Below are positions 18,700 to 31,894 of a DNA stretch of 64,000 bases, piece after piece. Each line of letters starts with the position of its first letter. The stretch's first letter is position 1. Below the pieces are notes generated by a model. The model saw nothing but the letters and a program-made list of their open reading frames with translations, did no database searches and had not been told where the DNA came from. The translations under genes and the position numbers were made by a program. Source of the DNA: Acidianus manzaensis (GTDB lineage: Archaea > Thermoproteota > Thermoprotei_A > Sulfolobales > Sulfolobaceae). The stretch covers positions 793,501 to 857,500 of the forward strand of contig NZ_CP020477.1 of NCBI RefSeq assembly GCF_002116695.1, in the 5' to 3' direction.

Positions 18700-19608
18700 T
18701 TACTCTAATCTATTCTTTAGATATCCTGCTATTTGCTCTATTGCAGTTCTTCCTTCATCTAAATACTTATGAAAACTTATGAATCCATGTATTACTCCAT
18801 TATATCTTACGGAAGTTGATTGGTTTCCATTTATTTTTAGTAAATGAGAATAAGTTTCTCCTTGATCTCTTAATGGATCATACTCTGCAGTTATAACTAG
18901 GGAAGGAGGTAAATTTTTCAAATCAGCAAATATAGGTGAAGCATAATGATTTAACCCATCTTTAGGGTTTGAAAAGTACATTGACCCAAACCATCTCATT
19001 AGTTGATAAGTTAGAAAATATCCTTCAGAATATTCGAAAGTTGAAGGAGATATGTCTACCATATTTACTGCAGGATATATTAAAACTTGGTATTTTATCA
19101 TGTTGTCGTTATTATCTCTAGACATAAGACTAACCACTGCAGCTAAGTTACCTCCTGCACTATCTCCTCCTACTGCCAATTTAGAGGAATCTAGCGAATA
19201 CTTTTCTGCATTATTATACAACCATTTTAATGCATCATAAGAATCGTTTACTGGAATTGGAAATTTATATTCCGGAGATAACCTATAACCAACAGAGGCT
19301 ACAGCAATTCCTGATTTAGCTATTATGCTACATATACTATCGTGAGTTTCTATACTTCCTAGTACGAAACCTCCTCCATGATAATATACTAGAAATGGAT
19401 ATTCTTTTTTCTTCTCTTTTGGATAATATATTCTAGTCGTTATCTCTCCATCTTTTACTGGAATTTCGATATCTTCTGTATCTATTTCTTTATCTTTCGT
19501 TTCTTCAATAAAAAATGAATCGTGAATTCTTCTTATCTCGTTTACTGGAATGCTTAAATTAAGGTTAAATTTTCCTAGAATTTCCTTGATTTTAGGATCT
19601 AGAGGCAT
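18700..19608 (-). CDS. Alpha/beta-hydrolase esterase, hormone-sensitive-lipase family
   Basis: 302 residues. Carboxylesterase of family IV: oxyanion motif YYHGGGFVLGS, nucleophile motif GGDSAGGNLA, then acid Asp in TAEYDPLRDQG and catalytic His in VIHGFISF. The length is typical for archaeal HSL-type esterases such as those of Sulfolobus. It is cytoplasmic, with no signal peptide. It converges on the ATPase gene with only 3 bases between stops. A GCTTTAAATA box about 27 bases upstream suits a leaderless promoter. Confidence 0.85.
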   Translation of the reverse strand: MPLDPKIKEILGKFNLNLSIPVNEIRRIHDSFFIEETKDKEIDTEDIEIPVKDGEITTRIYYPKEKKKEYPFLVYYHGGGFVLGSIETHDSICSIIAKSGIAVASVGYRLSPEYKFPIPVNDSYDALKWLYNNAEKYSLDSSKLAVGGDSAGGNLAAVVSLMSRDNNDNMIKYQVLIYPAVNMVDISPSTFEYSEGYFLTYQLMRWFGSMYFSNPKDGLNHYASPIFADLKNLPPSLVITAEYDPLRDQGETYSHLLKINGNQSTSVRYNGVIHGFISFHKYLDEGRTAIEQIAGYLKNRLE

Positions 19609-22730
<3,122 letters not shown>

Positions 22731-22829
22731 GCTAAGAATAATTTTTCTTTCTGTTACTCTTTAACAAGGTTTTTTTAATTAACTTATAAAAATCAAAATT
22801 ATCTTTTTTTGGAATTGTGTAACATATTC

Positions 22830-23747
22830 TTAATTTAGTGATACTAATCTATAAACTCTGAATTTACCTTTTAATCCATCAATGACGCTAATAGCTGCAT
22901 CATTAAAAAACGTTAATCCTTCATACTCTAGTCTTATTTCCTTGAGTTTTTCATTACCGTAAGATATTAAGAACCATCCTCTTCCTTCTGGAGATGCTAC
23001 AGTTATATTATCTTTATCATAATATAATAATTCTTGGCTAAATTTACTATATTCTTCAATTTTTTCTATTTTATTATATTTTAGAATGGATAAAGCAATT
23101 CTTTTATAATTTTTAAGACATACTTTAAAGTCGGGTAGCTTAGGATCTTTTATTTTTAAAAATATGAATGAAACATAATCTCCCATATTAAATGCTTGCG
23201 ATATAAATCCTAGTTCTTTGGCAATTATTGGGAAAATTTTTGTTGAAGCAACACAATCAGATAATACTTCAATTTTTTCTCCAGTTTTCATATTTTCTAG
23301 GATTTTAAGTAGTGAAATCTCAGCTAATGGACATGATAAACCTCTTATGTCCTCTAAAACTTCTGCTTCATCTTTAAATATATTTATATTATTCTTTAGC
23401 TCTCTTTTTACACTTTTTGAAAAGTATTTTCCATATTTCTCTATCAATATGATGATTTTATTTATTAAAATATTTTTTAAGGACGATATACCATCATAAT
23501 TTATTTCTATCTTATTGTTATTAATTTTAAATGTTATCTTAAATTTACCATACGGTTCTAAGATCTTTAAACTATTATCCTGTTTTTTTATAAAGCATGT
23601 AAATTCTATATTTTTTAAAATTTTTACTGTTCCTTCATAACCCCACTCTAATCTCTTTACATTTTCCAATGAGAGAAGTTTGTACGATCTTTCTAAATCT
23701 AAGAGTGTAGATGGATCAAAATCTATGTTTAGTACTTCAGATTCCAT
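22830..23747 (-). CDS. Multidomain protein with central TusA/SirA-like sulfurtransferase domain
   Basis: 305 residues. The middle (about 130-200) reads DIRGLSCPLAEISLLKILENM, then GEKIEVLSDCVASTK: the TusA fold, with the sulfur-carrier Cys-Pro at the start of the helix. Flanking N-terminal (about 1-115) and C-terminal (about 210-305) parts are beta-rich and may be SRPBCC- or CoxG-like, but I cannot name them surely. It is transcribed divergently from tetrathionate hydrolase, 147 bases away. That suggests a role in handling sulfane sulfur from polythionates. A three-part build around TusA is unusual; ordinary TusA is 75-80 residues. Confidence 0.6.
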   Translation of the reverse strand: MESEVLNIDFDPSTLLDLERSYKLLSLENVKRLEWGYEGTVKILKNIEFTCFIKKQDNSLKILEPYGKFKITFKINNNKIEINYDGISSLKNILINKIIILIEKYGKYFSKSVKRELKNNINIFKDEAEVLEDIRGLSCPLAEISLLKILENMKTGEKIEVLSDCVASTKIFPIIAKELGFISQAFNMGDYVSFIFLKIKDPKLPDFKVCLKNYKRIALSILKYNKIEKIEEYSKFSQELLYYDKDNITVASPEGRGWFLISYGNEKLKEIRLEYEGLTFFNDAAISVIDGLKGKFRVYRLVSLN

Positions 23748-23864
23748 AAATATAGTTAGAATTACATTAAAATAAATTTATCTAAACAAATTACCTGATT
23801 AAATCTGTTCTTATTAGATACTTTATTAAAGATTATTTAAATAAAAGTCTTAAAAAGTCGGATT

Positions 23865-23874
23865 ACTTAAATAT
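23865..23874 (+). promoter_or_regulatory. TATA box of tetrathionate hydrolase
   Basis: ACTTAAATAT, with its centre about 26 bases before ATG 23895, is the expected position for a leaderless Sulfolobales promoter. No further operator repeat is evident in the short divergent region. Confidence 0.5.
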
Positions 23875-23894
23875 TATAGCAAGAATCTTCACTT

Positions 23895-25532
<1,638 letters not shown>

Positions 25533-25659
25533 GGGATTTTTTCTTTAAACATTTTATAAATACTAAATATTTAAGAATTTTTTCTTTATTTAAAATATTT
25601 AGATTGAAATTAATTTATTGTAGAAAAAGTTTAAATTTCAATAAGAATATATTATAAGT

Positions 25660-25953
25660 ATGAAGCGTTATACGTTTTATATTAGCAACGATTTAAGAAG
25701 ACAAATTTACAGTGAAGCGTTAAAATATTTATCTCCGCAACAAATAAGGAGCATAATAGGAGAGCAGAAAAAATCGATGTTTTGGAAAAGTAGGTCAAAA
25801 GTATCTGATGAATCTATTGAAAAGCTAATAGAAAATCTACCACTGCAAGTTAAACTAGAAGTTCTTTCAGTAATAGAGAAAGATTTAAAGGAAGCTTTAG
25901 ATGCTATAGAAAGAGAGAAAAAGCAATATGAAGAAAGTATTAAACAAAAATAA
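25660..25953 (+). CDS. Small helical protein, unknown
   Basis: 97 residues, strongly helical and charged, no cysteines; the last 30 residues (LEVLSVIEKDLKEALDAIEREKKQYEE) look like a coiled coil. It starts RYTFYISNDLRRQIYSEAL, which could be a beta-strand then helix. A TATA-like AGTTTAAATTT about 25-30 bases upstream suggests its own promoter. It sits between tetrathionate hydrolase and a regulator; no function can be given. Confidence 0.55.
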   Translation: MKRYTFYISNDLRRQIYSEALKYLSPQQIRSIIGEQKKSMFWKSRSKVSDESIEKLIENLPLQVKLEVLSVIEKDLKEALDAIEREKKQYEESIKQK

Positions 25954-26044
25954 TTTGAAATGTCTTTTTAAGCACTAATAATTTCATAAAGTAAAGCAGA
26001 TGTAAAAAGTAAAGTATATAAGCTTATTTCTTAATATATATGGT

Positions 26045-26374
26045 ATGGCTCAGAATAAAGATGAACAAGTAATTTGTCCAATAGTAGAAGCAATAAATGC
26101 TGTAGGCACAGAAGCTAGGCTCTTAGTTTTAAGATATCTTTTTGATGGAGATAAAGGATTTAATGAATTGCTTAGATTGACAAAGTTAAGTTCTAAAACT
26201 TTAGCTAGTACATTAAAATATTTAGAAGAAAAGAAAATTATTCAAAGGAATATTATCAGTACTAGACCATTTAAAGTAAGTTATAGTCTTACAGAAAAAG
26301 GAAAAGACTTGAAGCCTGTCTTCGATGATTTAAGGAAATGGGGTGAAAAATGGATGGATACTTTGCTCGACTAA
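26045..26374 (+). CDS. HxlR-type winged-helix transcriptional regulator
   Basis: 109 residues with the HxlR pattern: CPIVEAINAVGTEARLLVLRYL, recognition region LLRLTKLSSKTLASTLKYLEEKKII, wing VSYSLTEKGKDLKPVFDDLRKWGEKW. The N-terminal Cys at the usual HxlR position could sense thiol or redox changes. Its gene overlaps the end of the radical-SAM gene by 4 bases in convergent orientation. Proximity to tetrathionate hydrolase suggests, but does not prove, a link to sulfur metabolism. Confidence 0.8.
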   Translation: MAQNKDEQVICPIVEAINAVGTEARLLVLRYLFDGDKGFNELLRLTKLSSKTLASTLKYLEEKKIIQRNIISTRPFKVSYSLTEKGKDLKPVFDDLRKWGEKWMDTLLD

Positions 26375-27972
26375 TCATTAGCCATAAAATATCTATTCTT
26401 TTTAACTGCGTTTGTTTCGTCGTAAACTATTATTTGAGAAGAATTAATTAATTCTTCTATTTTTTCTTTACTTAGATCTTCTTTATCCTCTCTATAGAGT
26501 TTCCAAGTTCTTAATAGATTCTTTGGCATTCCTATTACTATTTCTTTTGTATAATGCGGAATTTTGTTTATAAAATATTTTTCAGCTTCTCTGAGTAATT
26601 TTAATTTCTTTTCAGGAATTTTTTGCCTATATATTTTACTTTTAATCCATTTTCTTACGTAGAAAGTATAATTTCCGTAATATTGTAAAAATTGTACCAA
26701 AACAGGATTTGTTTTTATCTTCATTACGGGTAATAAAAGATCATAATAATCCCAATTTAATGTAAATATTTTATTTTCCTTCAATGCTCTTATAAAGGAT
26801 CTTGTTCCAGGTAAAGGGGTATATATGCTAAATTGTACACTATCTGCTCCAAAATCTGATAATCTATATGCAAATTTTACAGTTTTCCACATTTTTTTGA
26901 GAGTATCGTATGGTGATCCTAGAATCAATCCAATTAATATTACTACACCGTTTTCATGTAGAATTTTAACAGCTTTTTCAGCTAGTGAAGTTACAGTACC
27001 TTTATGCATGCTCTTTAACGTATCGTCATCACCAGATTCAACTCCTAGAAATGCTATACTTAGTCCTGCATCAGAAGCTTTCTTTATTACTTCTGGTTTT
27101 TTAGCTGTTATATCTACTCTCATTTGTGATATGAAATTAAAATTTAGATTTTCATTTATCATATCGTCGAATAATTCCATTCTTTGTTTAATATTTGGAT
27201 ATACAATAAAGATATCATCAGTAAAGAATATCCAGTCATATCCAAGTTTTTTTAGTTCACGTAATTCTTTAATTATTCTCTTGTTCGATTTGCTTCTCCA
27301 TGTATTTCCCCAAGTTGGAGTTACTGAACAGAATTCGCACGCGTATGGACATCCTCTAGATGTTTCTATGCACGCTACTGCATGGCTATTGCCAAAAACG
27401 TCAAATGGATATTTTTCTCTATCTACTAGATCGTATGCAGGCATAGGAAGTTCATCTAGATTTAGTATTAAAGGTCTAGGATGGGTTCTTCTTATTATAT
27501 TTTCCTTATCCTTATATACAATTCCTTTAATATTTTTGAAGTCTTCATGATTTTCTATAGCTTTGGATAGATCCATTATAGTTTCATCTCCTTCGCCCAT
27601 GACTACCACATCAAAATAATTTCTTACCATTTCCTCTGGTACAAAAGTTGCGTGATGACCTCCTGCTACTAATACAGTATCAGGAGATTGCTCTTTTACT
27701 TCCTTTGCTATATTTATAGCTACATTATGAGCTGCAGTAGCGTGCAAAGTTATGCCTACTAAATCTGGATGAAAATTTACAGTTTCATTAATTACTTTTG
27801 AAATATCTGTTTCATCAGCTTCCATATCTATTATTTTTATTTCATTATTTTCGTTAACAGCTCTAATATCACCTGCTAATTGTATTAATCCTAATGGTGA
27901 TGGTAAAAATCCAAAACTCCTTAGATATGCGCTTCCATTAGGATTAATAGGTCGTATTAAAACTGCTTTCAT
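26371..27972 (-). CDS. B12-binding radical SAM protein, possible GDGT ring synthase
   Basis: About 533 residues from ATG 27972 (MKAVLIRPINPNG); an upstream ATG at 28026 would add 18 unlikely residues. N-terminal cobalamin-binding domain (VAGGHHATFVPEE, VVVMGEGDETI), then the radical-SAM motif SRGCPYACEFCSV (C-x3-C-x2-C), TIM-barrel signs (FFTDDIFI, LGVESGDDDT) and a long helical C-terminus. This build is shared with HpnP and the Sulfolobus GrsA/GrsB enzymes that form cyclopentane rings in tetraether lipids. Other B12 radical-SAM methylases cannot be excluded. Confidence 0.65.
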   Translation of the reverse strand: MKAVLIRPINPNGSAYLRSFGFLPSPLGLIQLAGDIRAVNENNEIKIIDMEADETDISKVINETVNFHPDLVGITLHATAAHNVAINIAKEVKEQSPDTVLVAGGHHATFVPEEMVRNYFDVVVMGEGDETIMDLSKAIENHEDFKNIKGIVYKDKENIIRRTHPRPLILNLDELPMPAYDLVDREKYPFDVFGNSHAVACIETSRGCPYACEFCSVTPTWGNTWRSKSNKRIIKELRELKKLGYDWIFFTDDIFIVYPNIKQRMELFDDMINENLNFNFISQMRVDITAKKPEVIKKASDAGLSIAFLGVESGDDDTLKSMHKGTVTSLAEKAVKILHENGVVILIGLILGSPYDTLKKMWKTVKFAYRLSDFGADSVQFSIYTPLPGTRSFIRALKENKIFTLNWDYYDLLLPVMKIKTNPVLVQFLQYYGNYTFYVRKWIKSKIYRQKIPEKKLKLLREAEKYFINKIPHYTKEIVIGMPKNLLRTWKLYREDKEDLSKEKIEELINSSQIIVYDETNAVKKNRYFMAND

Positions 27973-28071
27973 ATGATAGGATGATTCTTTTAATAATAAA
28001 TATTTTTGTACCATATTGTTGGACATTAAATTAATATCATTAGATGAATAATGTTATAATACAAAGGAAAT

Positions 28072-28479
28072 TTATAATTTATCTCTCTTTAATACATTTA
28101 ATTTCTTTTTCTTTATTCTATTATATATAATCTGAGCTATTTCTATTTCTATTCCAACTATAATAATAAAAAAGCTAACATATTTATATGTATTAGAATA
28201 GAATAGTTTTATATTATCTCCAGTAATTGTTACATTGCCTTCTCCTTGTATGGAAAAAGGTGATGTAAAAAATCCAGAATATCCTTTTGATGCTTGTATT
28301 TCAGAATTAGGTGTATATATTGTAAAGTTTCCCGAATTTACAGTTATAGTAACTGAGGTTATCCAGGGTGGTAGAGTAAAATTTCTAGATACAGTGATAG
28401 TAGTGTGAAAAGGTAATGGTATAGCTCCTAAAATTAAGATTAAGATCCCTAATGATATTAATGGTATTCCATACCTCAT
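28072..28479 (-). CDS. Small membrane protein of an ABC operon
   Basis: 135 residues: one N-terminal membrane helix (ISLGILILILGAIPL), an outer beta-rich section (about 27-95) with several N-x-T/S sites, a second helix (FFIIIVGIEIEIAQIIY) and a basic tail. It overlaps the permease gene by 4 bases and closes the three-gene operon running from 29959. Possibly an accessory subunit of the exporter; not recognised as a family. Confidence 0.55.
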   Translation of the reverse strand: MRYGIPLISLGILILILGAIPLPFHTTITVSRNFTLPPWITSVTITVNSGNFTIYTPNSEIQASKGYSGFFTSPFSIQGEGNVTITGDNIKLFYSNTYKYVSFFIIIVGIEIEIAQIIYNRIKKKKLNVLKRDKL

Positions 28480-29096
28480 ACTGATAACCTCTGAAAGATC
28501 TCATAATCAGATATAAACAAAATAAATAGAAATAATGCAAATATGCTATAGTTTATAATATTTTCTATATAGAAACCAATAAAAACGAAAGCTACGAAAA
28601 TATTTACAAGAAAGCTTCTGAATGGTTTCTTAATTAATAAGGTGACAAATAAATATAAATTACATACTAATAAATATACATCTAAGAATTTAAATATCCA
28701 TATTACTCCAAAATTAAACGATCCTAAATAGAATATTAGCTCTGTAACTAGAATGAAAGATATTCCAAGTAGCAGAACATCTACAAAATAAATATAGAAA
28801 AATAGCTTTTTCCTGCCTTTTAATTGCATAAACGTTATTATAGTTTCATCAAAAATATCTTGCCCAGTACCTAAAGATATGTTTTTTAATGCGATTAAAG
28901 ATAATATTATTGTAATAAAATATATTATTACATTAAATAGAAATGATTCGCCATATCCATTAATAGATCTTGTACTAGGATAAGCTAAATTATATGATAA
29001 TGCGGAAGCTATTCCTAGAATAGCACTAAATTCTAAAATAGAAGTTAGTCCATAGTCACCAAGTCTATGCTTAAAAAGAAGACTCATTAACCCCAA
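28476..29096 (-). CDS. ABC transporter permease-like membrane protein
   Basis: 206 residues with about six membrane helices and short loops; the cytoplasmic loop DIFDETIITFMQLKGRKKLFFYIY sits where ABC-2 permeases contact their ATPase. It overlaps the ATPase gene (ends at 29087) by 10 bases and the next gene by 4, so the three are translated as a unit. Shorter than most ABC-2 permeases (250+). The substrate is unknown. Confidence 0.6.
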   Translation of the reverse strand: MGLMSLLFKHRLGDYGLTSILEFSAILGIASALSYNLAYPSTRSINGYGESFLFNVIIYFITIILSLIALKNISLGTGQDIFDETIITFMQLKGRKKLFFYIYFVDVLLLGISFILVTELIFYLGSFNFGVIWIFKFLDVYLLVCNLYLFVTLLIKKPFRSFLVNIFVAFVFIGFYIENIINYSIFALFLFILFISDYEIFQRLSV

Positions 29097-29959
29097 CCAA
29101 TTTCACCTAGAATACTCTTATCTAAAATAGAATTTCTTAAATAGAAAATTTTTACATTATTTTCAGTTAAAATTGATACTATTTTCCTTATATCTCCTCT
29201 TACTTTAATTTGATTTCCTAAAACTTCTGTCTTAAACGATTTTAAACAATCCAAAGCCTTACCTATGTTATCTACAACAATATAAAATTCCTCTAGTAAA
29301 TCTTTCCTTATCAGCTTTGATATCTCATTATTATATCTGATTATACCATTATTTATAGCTAATAAATGAGTAGATATTGTAAGTAACTCTGACGCTATAT
29401 GAGAAGATATAAGTACAGTAACGCCTTGTTTTTCTCTTAATCTTAAAAGTGTATTATAAACTTCAAACCTAGATGCAACATCTAGAGTTGCTGTAGGTTC
29501 ATCAGCTACAATAATTTCTGGATTTTTTAATAAAGAGAATGCTATCTGTAACTTCTGCCTAGTTCCAGTAGATAGTTCTTTCACCTTGTTCTTTAAGAAA
29601 ATTGAAAGATTAAGAATGTCTAAAATATTAATAACATCAGAGTAAGAAGTATTAAATTCTGAAATAACTTCTCTAATCACATCTTCTACAGTTAAATATA
29701 GAGGCAAATAAGGTCTATCCAAAATTACAGATAATTCTTTAGGCAAATCTTGGCTCTTCCAAGGATCTTCTCCTAAAACCGTTAAATGACCTGAAGTTCT
29801 ATTAATCAATCCAGCAATAATTTTCAACAAAGTAGATTTTCCTGCCCCATTAGGCCCTACTATTGCCGTTATACTTCTTTTCTCTATTTTGAAAGAAAGG
29901 GAGTGCAATGCCTCAAAATCTCCGTACCTTTTCGTGAGCCTATCAGCTTCAATAACCAT
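29087..29959 (-). CDS. ABC transporter ATP-binding protein
   Basis: About 290 residues from ATG 29959 (MVIEADRLTKRYG); an ATG at 30013 is in frame but gives an atypical N-terminus. Walker A GPNGAGKSTL, signature ELSTGTRQKL, Walker B IIVADEPTATLDV, switch SSHIASE. C-terminal DrrA/CcmA-like extension. First gene of a minus-strand operon with two membrane proteins; it shares a short divergent promoter region with a second ABC system starting at 30050. Confidence 0.82.
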   Translation of the reverse strand: MVIEADRLTKRYGDFEALHSLSFKIEKRSITAIVGPNGAGKSTLLKIIAGLINRTSGHLTVLGEDPWKSQDLPKELSVILDRPYLPLYLTVEDVIREVISEFNTSYSDVINILDILNLSIFLKNKVKELSTGTRQKLQIAFSLLKNPEIIVADEPTATLDVASRFEVYNTLLRLREKQGVTVLISSHIASELLTISTHLLAINNGIIRYNNEISKLIRKDLLEEFYIVVDNIGKALDCLKSFKTEVLGNQIKVRGDIRKIVSILTENNVKIFYLRNSILDKSILGEIGWG

Positions 29960-30049
29960 CAAGAAAAATTTCCCCTTATATCTATTAAGTATTACGTAGT
30001 ATAATGTATTCATAATGTTTTTAAGTATTATTTCCTTAATTCAACTTGA

Positions 30050-30808
30050 ATGCTGAAAGCTATTAATGTTTATAAGGAGATTAAAGACAACTTAATTTTA
30101 CAAGATATAAACCTAAATATAGAAAAAGGTGACAAAATCGGATTAGTAGGATTACATAATTCTGGAAAAACAATGCTTCTAGATATTTTATCAGGGAAAA
30201 CTAGACCTAGTAAAGGTAAAGTAATAATCGAAGGAGAAAAAACTCTCAATAGAAAAAAGATAGCTTATGTTCCTCAAGTTCCTCTTTTAAATTTATCATT
30301 AACACCCAGAGATCTTGTAAAATATATTGAAGGAAATGAACATTTTTTGGAAGAATTAGGAATAAATCCTAAAAGTAAGATAAAAAATTTAAGTTTAAAC
30401 GAAAAGAAGAGGATATTTCTAGCATTATCATTAAACTTCTCTCCGGAATATTTGCTTATAGACGAAATCAATGACGACGAATATTTAAAAAAATTTTTTC
30501 TAAATTTTGAAGGAGGCATCATAGTAACTAGCCATAGCCTAAGAAAAATATGGGATCTGATTTCAAAAGTCATAATTTTAAATAAAGGAAAAATAGTATA
30601 CTCAAGAAATAAAGAAGAATTACTTTACAAGATAATAAAAATTGATAAAAAATATTTCTCCTCTAATCTTAAAAATCATGATTATGATATGGAAGGAGAT
30701 TATATCGAAATTTGGCTAAAAAGAAATGAAAAAATTGATCAAATAAAAGGAGAAGAAACGTTGGTAGATCCAGATGATGCTATTCTCAGATATTATCTTA
30801 GAGATTAA
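30050..30808 (+). CDS. Divergent ABC ATPase
   Basis: 252 residues. Walker A is unusual, GLHNSGKTM (His-Asn-Ser in the loop), the signature is reduced to LSLNEKKRI, Walker B is YLLIDEINDD, and a switch His is present in TSHSLRK. Some motifs are weak, so ATP hydrolysis may be slow or rely on the partner. It overlaps the next gene, a permease, by 35 bases. The pair mirrors the system at 320-2946. Confidence 0.7.
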   Translation: MLKAINVYKEIKDNLILQDINLNIEKGDKIGLVGLHNSGKTMLLDILSGKTRPSKGKVIIEGEKTLNRKKIAYVPQVPLLNLSLTPRDLVKYIEGNEHFLEELGINPKSKIKNLSLNEKKRIFLALSLNFSPEYLLIDEINDDEYLKKFFLNFEGGIIVTSHSLRKIWDLISKVIILNKGKIVYSRNKEELLYKIIKIDKKYFSSNLKNHDYDMEGDYIEIWLKRNEKIDQIKGEETLVDPDDAILRYYLRD

Positions 30809-31805
30809 GAAAAATGCGATCTTATTTCTTCTAATCTTATTAATTCTCTTGAGCATACCAGTCTTCCTTTCATCTCTTAACCAACCATTTAACGTAATCG
30901 GAATAGTAAAATACAATAAAACTGGAATACAAATATCTGGTTTCATTTTTAATTATTACGGAAAAGGAGTAAAAACACAGATCAATATAATCGTAAATTC
31001 CAGTAGAATATTTACATTAACAAATGATAATGGGAATTTTACAATCCTACTTAATAGTACTTTTCTCACAAGCGAAAACATTACTTTATTGATAAGACAT
31101 TTATTTTATACAGAAAAAATTACATTAGATAAATATAATAGTACTTTTGCATATGCATCAAATAAAATACTTGGATACTACATTTCAAAGACTCTTTCAA
31201 TCGTTACTGTTTACCATAAATCAGTAATAGCTGTATATCCAAAAAATACGATCTCTATAAATGGAGAAAAATATTCTAGACAAGGAATATTTGAAGTTAC
31301 TTCTAACAGTTCAGTATATCCTAAGGAAAGTTACTTCGGATACTCTAGAATATACCAAGAAAATAAAATTTATTCCATAGGAATAATTGTATCATCAATA
31401 ATAGGATTAGAAATTTTAAGTTACTTTAGCTTATCACAATTTCCCAGAAAAGAATTAGATGAGTTAATGAGATTAATTGGTATAAAAACCGTTTATTTTT
31501 CTAAATTTACTTCCATCCTACTTTTTGGCATTTTCCTATTTCTTATACCTATCTTATTTTACAATTATTTAGAAAATTTACCATTAAACTTTTTTGTTGT
31601 TCAATCAATATTTTCAGCATTGTCATTCTCTTTCGGAATAGTAGGCATTTATTCCTTTTTAGATTCTAAGGAATCAATATTAGCGTCAATAGTATTATCG
31701 GACTACATTTTAGATTTAGTTTATTTTAATCTTGGAATATTATCAGTTTTATCATTCATCTTACTAATTTCTGGATATTTAAAAATTAAATTAAGATATT
31801 CATAA
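30774..31805 (+). CDS. ABC permease-like protein with carboxypeptidase-regulatory-like outer domain
   Basis: 343 residues: an N-terminal helix (LFLLILLILLSIPVFL), an outer domain with QISGFIFNYYGKGVKTQINI and NDNGNFTILLN, then about five C-terminal helices. The outer block matches in order the one in the 511-residue permease at 320-1855 (IIGYVFNNLGNPIPNAKVQI, TSGYFKIES). The cytoplasmic loop SQFPRKELDELMRLIGI replaces the usual ABC-2 coupling loop. It overlaps its ATPase by 35 bases. Probably a smaller paralogue of the same transporter type. Confidence 0.6.
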   Translation: MMLFSDIILEIKKNAILFLLILLILLSIPVFLSSLNQPFNVIGIVKYNKTGIQISGFIFNYYGKGVKTQINIIVNSSRIFTLTNDNGNFTILLNSTFLTSENITLLIRHLFYTEKITLDKYNSTFAYASNKILGYYISKTLSIVTVYHKSVIAVYPKNTISINGEKYSRQGIFEVTSNSSVYPKESYFGYSRIYQENKIYSIGIIVSSIIGLEILSYFSLSQFPRKELDELMRLIGIKTVYFSKFTSILLFGIFLFLIPILFYNYLENLPLNFFVVQSIFSALSFSFGIVGIYSFLDSKESILASIVLSDYILDLVYFNLGILSVLSFILLISGYLKIKLRYS

Positions 31806-31894
31806 GCATTTTGCTTATACCTCCTATTGAATAACATATAAAAAATGAAATTTTGCTAGAAAGACTTTTTTTATTATTTATTCTTTTAAATCCT

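Noticed and set aside
26825..27550. A 241-codon plus-strand open frame
   Set aside because: It lies entirely antisense to the radical-SAM gene, whose motifs are clear; composition is that of a shadow frame.
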